Shown here piece after piece: positions 55,037 to 64,000 of a stretch of DNA of 64,000 nucleotides. Below the pieces are notes generated by a model. It made no database searches. It was not told the DNA's origin and saw only the letters and a program-made list of their open reading frames with translations. Numbering within the stretch: the stretch's first letter is position 1; every line of letters begins with the position of its first letter. A program made the translations under genes and the position numbers. Location of the stretch: assembly GCA_949751835.1 (NCBI GenBank), contig CATKHK010000024.1, positions 248,001-312,000 on the forward strand, given 5' to 3'. This DNA is from Blepharisma japonicum (taxonomy: Eukaryota > Ciliophora > Heterotrichea > Heterotrichida > Blepharismidae).

Positions 55037-55639
55037 ATGGAAAAGGAAACGATGATGTTGATCAGTGATCTCGAAAAAGTGTCGACTTCACTATTTTTAC
55101 CTTCATTTGCCAATACAAATTCTCAAATTTCAAAGTTTATTCTTAAAGACATTTCTTCACAGATTTATACCAGAAAGCAAGCAAGCCATTCAAAAACAAA
55201 TATTTTACCTTCAACAATATCTAAAATACACAGTAAGATGCTAATAAAAGAACATAGAAAATCTATTTCCTTGCAAAATTCATATACAAATTTATCTTAT
55301 GCTAATGATTGCTTTAGAGTCGAAAAAATTCAAAATCGCTTTGCTAATTTTAGAAATAAAACGAATGAAGGGTCAAGAGCATTTCTAAACAAGACTGTTA
55401 AAGGAAGTAATAATAATGTAAAAAACCAAAGTAAATTGATGATATTAAGAGAAAAGTTTGAAATGAATTTCAGCCTTTCATCACAGAAAATAGAAACTGA
55501 CATTTTCAAACAAAAGCCGTTTGCAAAGTCAAAAGCCAGTAAATCAAGTCTTCCAGCTATTAATATTCCTGTAAATAGACCCACATCTGAATCTTCAGAT
55601 GACTCCTCATTTAGGCCAGCCCCAAGATATTTAAACTAA
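55037..55639 (+). CDS. Basic low-complexity protein, unknown
   Basis: 200 aa, Ser/Asn/Lys-rich, no domain, membrane segment or signal peptide. Starts MEKETMMLISDLEKV, then a basic middle (SKMLIKEHRKSISLQNSY) and ends SSFRPAPRYLN. Probably disordered. It contains no Trp codon, so the genetic code does not affect it. Confidence 0.68.
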   Translation: MEKETMMLISDLEKVSTSLFLPSFANTNSQISKFILKDISSQIYTRKQASHSKTNILPSTISKIHSKMLIKEHRKSISLQNSYTNLSYANDCFRVEKIQNRFANFRNKTNEGSRAFLNKTVKGSNNNVKNQSKLMILREKFEMNFSLSSQKIETDIFKQKPFAKSKASKSSLPAINIPVNRPTSESSDDSSFRPAPRYLN

Positions 55640-55884
55640 ATTATTGCCTAAAAGCTGCCACAATATGATATTTCTATGCCAAGTAAACTAAAAGATGACT
55701 TCATTTAATCTTATAAAATAATTCGGCTGAGTAATAATAAGTTATCAGCAAGTGTAATAAATATTATTGAACTACCTTATTTATTATTTCAATCTGAAAT
55801 TCAAAATTTTGAGTTTTTCCTTTATTTTGTTAATTGGCTGTAATTAATTTTTTAAAATAACTTTAATAGACCTACTTAATTAAA

Positions 55885-57231
55885 TTAAGCATTAATCTTT
55901 TGATAATAAAATTTCTCGGAATTCTTATTCTGAATATTGAAGAATAGATAAATAAACCCTGATAGAAAGCCAAGCAAGATACCTGAAATAATCCCATAGA
56001 AAAGAATTGTTGAAATTTGAAATCCTTTTTGTGGCTCTGGCTGCTCTTTAGCTCCATTAATTGGGTTTACATCAGCGCCTAAAAAGCTACTCAATTTAGT
56101 AAATTTCTTGGTTTTTGCAAGCGCAAATCCCATTCGCGCATAATCTGCATCAAAAATGGTATAATACTTTCTCAAAAATACATCTCCAATAATCCATGCA
56201 TTAGGAGAAGGACTAATTCCGAAAAGTAAGTAGCAAGATGTGCCATACTTATAAAAATAATTCTGAGGTTCCAAACTAAAGCTATGTACTGATCCTAAGA
56301 CAAAAGATATTGATGGATAATTATTGATATCATAATACATACCGCAATCACATACGAGCCAATTATCTTCAACCCTGCATTGGCCTGCCATTGCAATTGT
56401 ATTAATAATACTGTTGAACTCTGCCTGAGGTGCATGCATAAGGGTCGTCCCTACATCAATAAATGCTTGAAAATAGTTAGGTGAAACAGGATAATTATTC
56501 ACTTTAAGGTTAGATAATTGTACTTGCCACTTTCCATTAATCTGATGTAAATTAACATATTTTATTTCTGAACTCTGAGCATAAGTTTCTAGGTCGTATC
56601 CTCCAAATATGATTGCAGAGCCATCATAATAGCTTCCAAGAAAATCATTATCTCCCAAATAGACTGAAAACATTTTTCGAGCAATTTGGCCTTGGATGAA
56701 GAGATTATCAAGGAAATTAGGATATCCGAAAGAAGTTCAGCCATATTCCAGACCTAATATCCCATCATACAGAGCTCCATTAAATCCTCCATCTTGATTG
56801 ATTAAAAGAAATGTTTGGCTTTTGATAAATAAGGCATTATTATCTCCAATAGAAAAGCTTTCACTTGCTAAATCTCCTTGAACAAATCCCATCCCATAAG
56901 TTATTTTATAATTTTGCCCAAGTAAGTTATAAGACGAACTTTGGGAGGGATCAAAATAATTAGAAGATTTGTGGCAGACAAGTTGGCATTTTTTGGAAGG
57001 AATCCAAAGCCAAGGAGATCCAGTGCTGATTTGTACAGTAAACAGCTGAGGGGTCGAGCCTGCATAGATCTGGGCATAATACTGAAAGTTGACATAATTT
57101 TTGAGGTATGATATTGGATTAGTAGACCAAGTTCCAATTATCAACTCTTCTTTAGATTGCTTTCTGATTGGAATCTTAACTAGGGCATATGATATAGCTA
57201 GTAGGAAAATTAAAATACTTGAATTGACCAT
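55885..57231 (-). CDS. Pepsin-family aspartic protease homologue, probably inactive
   Basis: 448 aa in one frame with one TGA Trp near 56733. Signal peptide (SILIFLLAISYALV), pepsin fold, and a C-terminal TM (FYGIISGILLGFLSGFIYLFF). The first active-site motif is ISTGSPWLWIPS, i.e. STG (69-71) instead of DTG. The second is FIDVGTTLMHAP, with Asp (D259) present but Thr changed to Val. Loss of one catalytic Asp should abolish proteolysis. Flap region YGMGFVQGDLASESFSIG is present. It may bind peptides or act as a receptor. Confidence 0.9.
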
Positions 57232-57349
57232 TTAATTTATTCCTATCGAAAATATTTTATTAAACGTATATAGAATTATGATATCGAAATAAATCCTGTT
57301 TATTCAGTTAGCTAAAAAATTCTTTAAATTAAGAGATTTTCGTAATAAG

Positions 57350-58678
57350 TTATGATTGTTTAACTTCTCGAGTTTCTTTCAACCGTAATGCTATCGTCCC
57401 ATTAAGGAAAAATATAGAGGAACTGTAAATCATTGCGATAGAAACTCCAAAATTATCTATAAACCCTCCAAGTATTACTGAGCTCAGCATTCCTCCTACG
57501 CTCCCGACACTCATTAAGACTCCAATGCTTAAAGATCTATTAAATGGTGGGTAACTTTCAGCTGCAATCACATTTTGAGTTGCCATCATCATAGATAATG
57601 AAATCGAAAACACAAAATCTACAATCAAATTTTGCATAAAACCATTTGCAAATGCAAAACCCAAAGCAGAGACTGCAAGGAGAATGTGGCTGAGAACTGC
57701 TGTATATTTTCTTCCTAGATGGGTATCAATTAATTTTCCGGCTAAAAATCTGCCTAAAAGCCCTATAATTTGCAAAAATGCAATCAGACTAAATTTTTGT
57801 AATTTTGTTTCAGTTATAATGATTTTTGGTAAGAACATGATTATACCTTGATACCCTAAAAATGTAAAGAAGAAAAGCGGGATCAATTTAAATGTAATTG
57901 ATGATAAAGGGGCCTTAAATAGATCTGAAATTGCAAGCCCATTTACTGCAGGCTTTTCTACAACTTCCAAGAGTTCAGGGTCAAAATCTTTCATTCCGTT
58001 CATATCAGCGATCTAAATATTGTTTACCTTCTTTAAAACTTTTTTCATTTCTTCGTTTTTTCCTTGCTTACATAAGAAAACTGGTCCTTCTTCGAGGAAA
58101 TTTCTCAAATATATAAAAATCACTCGAATTATAATAAAAATGCCTGCAACTAGTCTCCAGTCACTAATAATTGTAACTTTAAAAATTTCTACAACAGCAG
58201 CAATAACAAAAACTGTACAGTTTGCTATATTAATTGACCCTAGCAGTCATGCAAGAGATTTTCTTCCTGATGCTGGTATACTTTCAATTAATAAAGAATT
58301 AATCAAAGCGTTATCGGACCCAAACCCACACCCGATTAAAAATAGTGAAACCAAAAATGCTAAATATGTATTTGATAAGAAAAGGATAGTTAATCCTAAT
58401 AAAAGTATATAAGATGATTGTCTGAAATATGAAATTCGACCACCTTGGTCGGCTTTTTTGCCAAAGTATCAGGAGCCTATTAGCATTCCTAAGTTCATTA
58501 CTGTTGCAAGAAGCCCTTTGTTAGCGTTTGAAATATCTTCAAGATCAACTATAATAAGAGGTGTGAGCATTGAAGCACCGACTCCAATTCCAATTGCTTC
58601 ACAGCCACACATGAAAAGAAAATTTTGATATTTTCCTCAGCCTATCTCTTCCAAGCACTTTTCGGCAGCATTTTTCAT
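57350..58678 (-). CDS. MFS transporter, second SV2-like paralogue
   Basis: 437 aa after removal of a 15-nt intron (58013-58027, gtaaacaatatttag). About 12 TMs. It has GKKADQGGR in loop 2-3 and DTHLGRKYTA in the second half. N-terminus MKNAAEKCLEEIGWGKYQN, with Trp as TGA; others at 58469 and 58246. It is distantly like 2085-3491. The substrate is unknown. Confidence 0.86.
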
Positions 58679-58847
58679 TTAAATTATTATTAAAGAAAAC
58701 CGAAAATATTAAATTTTAATTAGATATTTAGTGATTAATAAATAATCCTAAGCAATAATCCATCATATTACGAAAATTCTCTGATTCCTCATATTTAATG
58801 AAATTTTTTAATATTAAATTGTTGAACTATAATAGCCTGATATCAAC

Positions 58848-59828
58848 ATGAATTTCAATATCATAGCAATAGCATCAGGCCAATTTCTTTCTATTCTCAA
58901 TACATTCACAGGTATATTTTCAAAATTGCTCATTATTCTAGGCTTAAACACTCCTCTATTTCAAATAGTGTGGAATTATTTCTTGCTTTTCGTTATATAC
59001 CTCTCAGTCATAATCTATACAAAGCGTCAAATTGCCTGGAAACAGCTCTGGAAATATGCTTTGGCCTCTCTCACAGATACACAATGCAATTTTTTGGTAA
59101 TTTTGGGGTATGAGTATACAAGCATTATTAGCGTTTTTACGCTTTCGAACTCTTCTGTAGTCATGGTTATGATCTTGTCTTTTATATTTTTAAAACGTAG
59201 ATTTAGTTATTGGGAGTATGGAGGAGCAGGAGTAGCTTTGACTGGAGTTATTTGCGTAGTTCTTTCAGACTTGAACAGTTCTAAATGGGAATGGGGAGGA
59301 ACAATACATGGAGACATGTGTGTGCTTTTCGGCACTTTGCTTTATTCAATGTAAGATTTAGTTAGAACGAATATTTGGTCTGAGCATTTATTTGTGAATA
59401 ACCATGATCCTAATACTTATTTAACAACTTTAGGGTTTTCAGGAATGCTTATTACTTTGACCCAATCTTTGATTATGGAGTATGATTACGTTTCATCTAT
59501 AGATTCCATAGCTCAGGTTGGGTGCTATGCAGGATTTGCTATTTGTTTGGCGTCCATGTATTCAATCAGTCCTTATTATTTCGTGAAATATGGAGCAACC
59601 ATGTATAACCTATCCCTTTTGACTTCATTGCTATATGGCGTAATATTTGGAGTTTTGCTGTTTCATGAAGGAATGTCTTGGTTCTATATTATTAGTTTCA
59701 CACTTGTGCTTTGTGGGATTGTTATTTATAACAAGCCTAAAGCTAAAGAAGTAGAAAAAGGAAATACTTTGCTTGCTGTCAACGATAGCCAAAATAAAGA
59801 AGAGTCCGGAATAAGCTTAAACTTTTAA
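58848..59828 (+). CDS. SLC35F-type nucleotide-sugar-like/solute transporter
   Basis: 321 aa after removal of a 15-nt intron (59351-59365, gtaagatttagttag). Ten hydrophobic helices of the DMT fold: DTQCNFLVILGYEYTSIISV, TLSNSSVVMVMILSFIFLKRRF, and YYFVKYGATMYNLSLLTSLL match SLC35F1/F2. It starts MNFNIIAIASGQFLSILNTF. Despite the SLC35 name, F members have unclear substrates. It diverges from the MFS gene by 169 nt. Confidence 0.88.
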
Positions 59829-59931
59829 TAGTTATTAAATTGAATTTCGATTTAATTTTATTAATAAAATTAATAAAAATAAGGCTGGGGCATATATATT
59901 TTCAGTAGGTCAAATACTATAAAATTTTAAT

Positions 59932-62418
59932 TTAAGCAATATTATATTCCTCTTCATCTTCTGCTCCACATTGCTCTTCTTCAGATTCAGAACTTTCTTC
60001 AAAAGATGTTAGAGACCGTTCAATTTCTGCATTCGATATCATTTCAAATTCGTCCTTTTCTTTTTTGTTTCTATTGGTGCTTACTTCATAATTTTTATGT
60101 TTGCAGCTCTGAATAACCAAATGATTCAGCTCCTCATGTTGGAACTCTGTCTCTGATTCGGTGATTTCTTGGGTCTTCTCTATTGTTGCAGTTTCATGCA
60201 ATTCTTCATTTATTTCTTGAGTCACATCTTCCTCTAAGTATTCTTGATCCAGTTCGTAATTTTCTGAGGGTTTTTCTTCAAAGCTTAAATCAGATTTATT
60301 TTCCTCAAAGACCTCTTCTTCTTTTATTTCAATGCTTTCATTGGTACATTTTGAAGGAAGGATCTCATTACTTAGAAATTCATTAGGTTGCAGCTGCTCT
60401 ATCATAGCTGCTCCTTCTTCGTTCATTGGCTGTGCACGCTCTAAATCTTCAGCTGCAAATTCCTGTTCTATTGGGGTTTCTTCTTTTTTACCACTTATAT
60501 TAGACATATTATCTTCAATCGAACTTGAACTAGACATTTTTTCTAGCTTATTTTCTTTCTTACCTAAATTTTTTATAGAAAGGCAAAAATTATTATAAGG
60601 AATGGCATCTACACGATGTAATAACAAAAAGCACAAAACTTTTATATAATACATCAATTTTGTCGACGGATTCTTTAGGAATTTTATAATCAATTCTTCA
60701 ATTTGATTGAAGCTAACACATCCAGTGTTGTTTTTATCAAATTTTCTACACATTTGCTGAAATTCTTGCATGTTATCCAATAAATCCAATTTAATTAGCT
60801 GATCAAACTTTTCCTCTTCAATATCATTAATGATTTCCCAATCGCTCAGATGTGCCAAAAGTTTTTCACAAATTTGACTTACTGATTTCTTCTTTGGAAA
60901 GTTTTGACCGCTAAAATCTGATAAAGTAGGCTCTATTAAAAACTTACAAAAATCTTCAAATTTTGGCATTTTTAAAAGACCTTCGATTTCCATTGATTTT
61001 AAATGATTAATAAGCTCATCTTCTGTCATTTCATCACCAAAAGATTCGCCAAATAAAATATCTGGGACTTCAAATTTTGTAATTCTGTTAACTGTCATGC
61101 AGAGTGAAAAATGCTCAAATTGCACTGAAAGATCTTCAGGTCTAATTAGATTTTCATTTGAAATACTTTGAAGGTCAGAGCTTAAATTTTGCTTAATTTC
61201 AGTGACTTCAAGATTTATGGAGATAGGATTACAATTAGTTTCGATTTTTAATATTCGATTTTTCGGATTTGAATCATGACTTATTCCATGTTCTTGGTTG
61301 AGTTTTTCACTTTTTTGCGTAGGTTTAATATCAATATTTAAAATAGAGGTTTGAATCTTAGGATTCATTTTGGTTGCACTTTCTATATTAGTAATCAACA
61401 ATTCAGTTTCAATTTGGCTGTGGTTAATTTTGGTATTCTCTATATCAATTATCATAAGATTTTTGACTATTTTATTTCTATAAATTATAGAAGGCCTCGG
61501 AATATCAATATGCATGATATTTCTTTGTACAGAATTGCTTGCCATTGCAAGTCCGTTCCTTTCTAACTTGAGTTTTAAACGCTCAACCTCTTTTTTTAGA
61601 GCTTGATTTCTTTTTGCTAGTTTTTTCTTGCTAAGCTTATCAACTTTCTTCTTTAGTTCTGATATAATAGAATCTTTCTCAAGATATTTGCTTATAATTT
61701 CTTTATTTTCTGCTTTTAGTGCGTCAATTTCATTTTCATAGCCTTTGATTTTTAGTTTTATTTTCTTTTCATCTTCAAGCATATTTTTAGCATCACTTGT
61801 TTTTTCTGATAATTGTGCTTCAAGATTTTTGCATATTTTCGTCAAAATTTCAATTTCTCCTTTTAATTCGCACACCTTGGATGCACCTTTATTCTTTTTC
61901 AATTCAATAATTTCTAATTCCATATGTTTAATTTCTTTGTTTTTCTCGATTACCTGATTTTTTCATATTTTAACCTCTTCAGCATATTTCCCAATATAAT
62001 AATTATCAGGATTCGACATAAGAGTTTTAACTAATTTCTCTTCGTTTTTTAAACCCTTTTTTAGATTCTCAATTTGACTTTTCTGGGTGCTGATTTTTTC
62101 AAGTAGAGAAGCTAATTATAAGTTACCTTCGTAAGACTGTTTTCCACTTCCAAAGATTGCTCCAACTGAGAGCCTAGATTTTAAAACGTATTCTTGGCCC
62201 ACTGATGGCCTACTTTTAGGGAGGCTGACTATTTTTCTTCCTTGGCTTAATGGTCGATCTCGACGCATGGCTGTTGGGGTAGTTGCTGAATTTCTCGCAC
62301 TTGATTTTTGTTCATAAGGGGTTGTATCAACAATTAATTGATCTTGGCTTATATGGAACCCTAGAGAAGTTTTGGATTCCTCTTGACTATTTTAGAATTA
62401 CTTTTCGTCCGAATCCAT
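59932..62418 (-). CDS. Large coiled-coil protein with EF-hand-like segment
   Basis: 818 aa after removal of two 15-nt introns: 62112-62126 (gtaacttataattag) and 62387-62401 (gtaattctaaaatag). The first exon is ~17 nt (MDSDEN). Residues ~100-280 are a coiled coil. A series of IDIE/NIDI-like hydrophobic repeats follows. Near 560 there is FDKNNTGCVSFNQIEE, like one EF-hand loop. The last 200 residues are very acidic (EESSESEEEQCGAEDEEEY). No family recognised; likely a scaffold. Confidence 0.83.
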
Positions 62419-62730
62419 CCAATATATTAATGAATTATAGATAATTATACTCCACCTACAAAAAACTTTTAAGCTCAGATTTATCAATTATACATAAATT
62501 GATTATTATATGAATTTATTATTTTATTTGTTTTAAAATTATTTTGTAAAGAGAAATAAATAGCTGCTAAATATAGATATTATTTATACTTTTTATATCT
62601 TTTAATAATATAAGTTATTCTTAGCAAATTTATTCTTTCCTAATACCAAGTAAAATTTTGCTAAAATACATTAATATAAATATATTTCTTCGATTAGTTT
62701 TTTCTTAATTTATAATTTTTCGGGGCCAAT
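62419..62730. other. AT-rich gap before the transposase gene
   Basis: 312 nt, very AT-rich. I found no terminal inverted repeat or target-site duplication that would mark a transposon end; the other end is outside the window. Confidence 0.5.
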
Positions 62731-64000
62731 ATGCAAAAAATGGATGAATTAAATTTAAATGACCCATGAGAAGACTTAGAAGAAAGCAAGGGTGAAAAAG
62801 ATCAACAAGAAGAATCTGATGAAAAAATGGCTAATGAAAAGCCTGCTTCAACTCGAAAACAAAGACCCTTAAAATTAACTGCTGAGCAAAAGCAGGAAAT
62901 AGTTATGCGTTATCGCTACCTCAAGGTCAACAGAAGAGCTCTAGCAAAAGAATATGGCATTGGAATGTCTACTTTTGGCGAAATAATAAAAAAAGCGGGG
63001 CAACTCAAAAATGAAGTTGACTCAGAAAAATGCCCCGAACTCATCGAAAGCCGGAAAATAATTTCAAAAAATCACAACCCCGTTCTAGAAAAAGCACTTG
63101 TAATCTGGTGCAATCAATGATATAATGCAGGCAAAATTATAATGGAAAATGAAATTAGTGAAAAAGCTATACAGTTCCATTTAAAATTAAAAGCATTTGG
63201 AGAGCAACCAGATTTTAGCGCTTCATGGAGTTGGACCAAAAATTTCATAGCAAGGAATGACTTGGGAAAAATTGGCAGCCCAATTAGGACACCTATTAGC
63301 CAAGAAAATGAGCTAAAAATCTTTTTAAATCAGCTCAATATTATGATTGAAAATGAAAAATATTCTCCAGAACAAATTTATACCTGCGATGAATCAAGCA
63401 TTTTCTGGCAAACACTGCCAAGTGGACTATCGTCCAAGTTAAAAGAAGAATGAAAGCTGAGGCTTTCAAAAAGTAGAGTTAAATCTCTATTATGTTGCAA
63501 TGCTTCTGGCTCACATAGGTTGCCTTTGCTAATTGCAGGAGATTTCCATAAGCCTATTGGCGATCACTGGCCATGCTTATGAATTTATAACAATAAAGGT
63601 ATTATAACAAACCCAATATTTGAGAGCTGATTAAACAACCAATTTATCCCTTCTATGAAAAAACATATGGAGTCAAAAAATCTGCCTCAAAAAGCAATAC
63701 TTTTGTTGGATAATGCACCAATTCATAATCTTTCCAAAGCAGCGAACACAAAGGATGTAAAAATTGTATACTACCCTCAAAATATTGTACACCTTGCACA
63801 GCCATTAAGCCAAGATTCAATAAAAACTTTTAGGAAAATTTTCAGACTCAAGATACTTAAACTGCTTTTTAAACACTCAAAAGAGCATTCAGGACTCAAT
63901 TTGGAGAAAATGATTGTTTATTTCTTGGCGAAATTTGATTTGAGACAGTGCGCCTACTATTTAGCTGAAAGCTGAAATGAAATCCCTGATACTATCATAA
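62731..64000 (+). CDS. Pogo/Tigger (CENP-B-like) DDE transposase, 3' end beyond window
   Basis: At least 423 aa, open to the window edge. Residues ~45-85 form an HTH (LTAEQKQEIVMRYRYLK, ALAKEYGIGMSTFGEIIKKA), then a CENPB-type DNA-binding domain (SWSWTKNFIARNDL near 165-177), then the DDE_1 core. D220 (YTCDESSIFW) and D327 (LLLDNAPIHN) are the first two acids. The third is altered: the usual QPxDQ reads QPLSQD (S360, with D362 two residues later). Trp are TGA at 62767, 63118, 63451, 63580, 63628 and 63973. The intact frame in macronuclear DNA hints at domestication. Confidence 0.88.

Noticed and set aside
61351-61566. Plus-strand ORF inside the large coiled-coil gene
   Set aside because: It is a shadow of the minus-strand coding frame with no family features.
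62419-62730. Left inverted repeat of a transposon before the DDE gene
   Set aside because: No inverted pair can be shown, because the right end is outside the window and the gap is too AT-rich to judge.
1-64000. CRISPR arrays, bacterial-type operons or ribosome binding sites
   Set aside because: Introns, the tRNA promoter boxes and gene families are eukaryotic; no spaced repeat array is present.

Overview
This window looks like macronuclear DNA of a heterotrich ciliate, most probably Blepharisma or a close relative. Three things point there. TGA is read as tryptophan in nearly every gene: it sits at the kinase DVWSCG tryptophan and in the zinc-finger CPWC of the RBR ligase, and only TAA and TAG end frames. 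Introns are exactly 15 nt, GT...AG, with an adenine always at intron position 10. Genes are AT-rich, densely packed on both strands, and rich in ciliary, calcium-kinase and membrane proteins. Coordinates below are genomic spans; where an intron is named it must be removed. Reading TGA as a stop would break most of these genes into pieces.

Layout. 0-6 kb: a UEV ubiquitin-conjugating variant, an RBR ubiquitin ligase, an SV2-like MFS transporter, a GABA-type aminotransferase, a basic unknown protein, and a decayed small gene. 6.5-12 kb: a GIY-YIG nuclease with a zinc knuckle, an anoctamin/TMEM16 channel or scramblase, a Sec20-like SNARE, and a cyclic-nucleotide phosphodiesterase carrying an EF-hand. 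12.4-28 kb: a myristoylated CDPK whose kinase domain has lost its catalytic residues, coiled-coil proteins, a small secreted protein, an LRR protein, a membrane-anchored TTL-like ligase, a double-domain PPi-type phosphofructokinase, eIF3f, a TPR protein, a myristoylated unknown protein, and a second CDPK with DFD in place of DFG. 28-37 kb: a zinc/coiled-coil protein, two tandem short-chain dehydrogenases, coiled-coil proteins, an exosome subunit, and two tandem multi-pass membrane paralogues. 37-51 kb: phenylalanine hydroxylase, an unknown 622-aa protein, a transmembrane RING ligase with a decayed CUE remnant behind it, a 1348-aa AXDND1-like axonemal protein, a small putative PP1 regulator, a GPI-like surface protein, a coiled-coil protein, and CEP19. 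51-64 kb: tRNA-Pro(TGG), a PUS1-type pseudouridine synthase, a LAMMER kinase, a PhoD-like phosphatase, an aspartic-protease homologue lacking one active-site Asp, a second MFS transporter, an SLC35F transporter, a large coiled-coil protein, and a pogo/Tigger-type DDE transposase running off the right edge.

Themes. Calcium and cyclic-nucleotide signalling recur (two CDPK-type proteins, the EF-hand phosphodiesterase, anoctamin), as do ciliary/basal-body parts (AXDND1-like, CEP19, LRMDA-like LRR, TTL-like). Several proteins keep a fold but appear to have lost catalysis: the pseudo-CDPK, the pepsin homologue, the second PFK half and the UEV. Four or five short, broken or start-less gene fragments lie in the intergenic gaps. 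No CRISPR array, rRNA or telomere repeat was seen.
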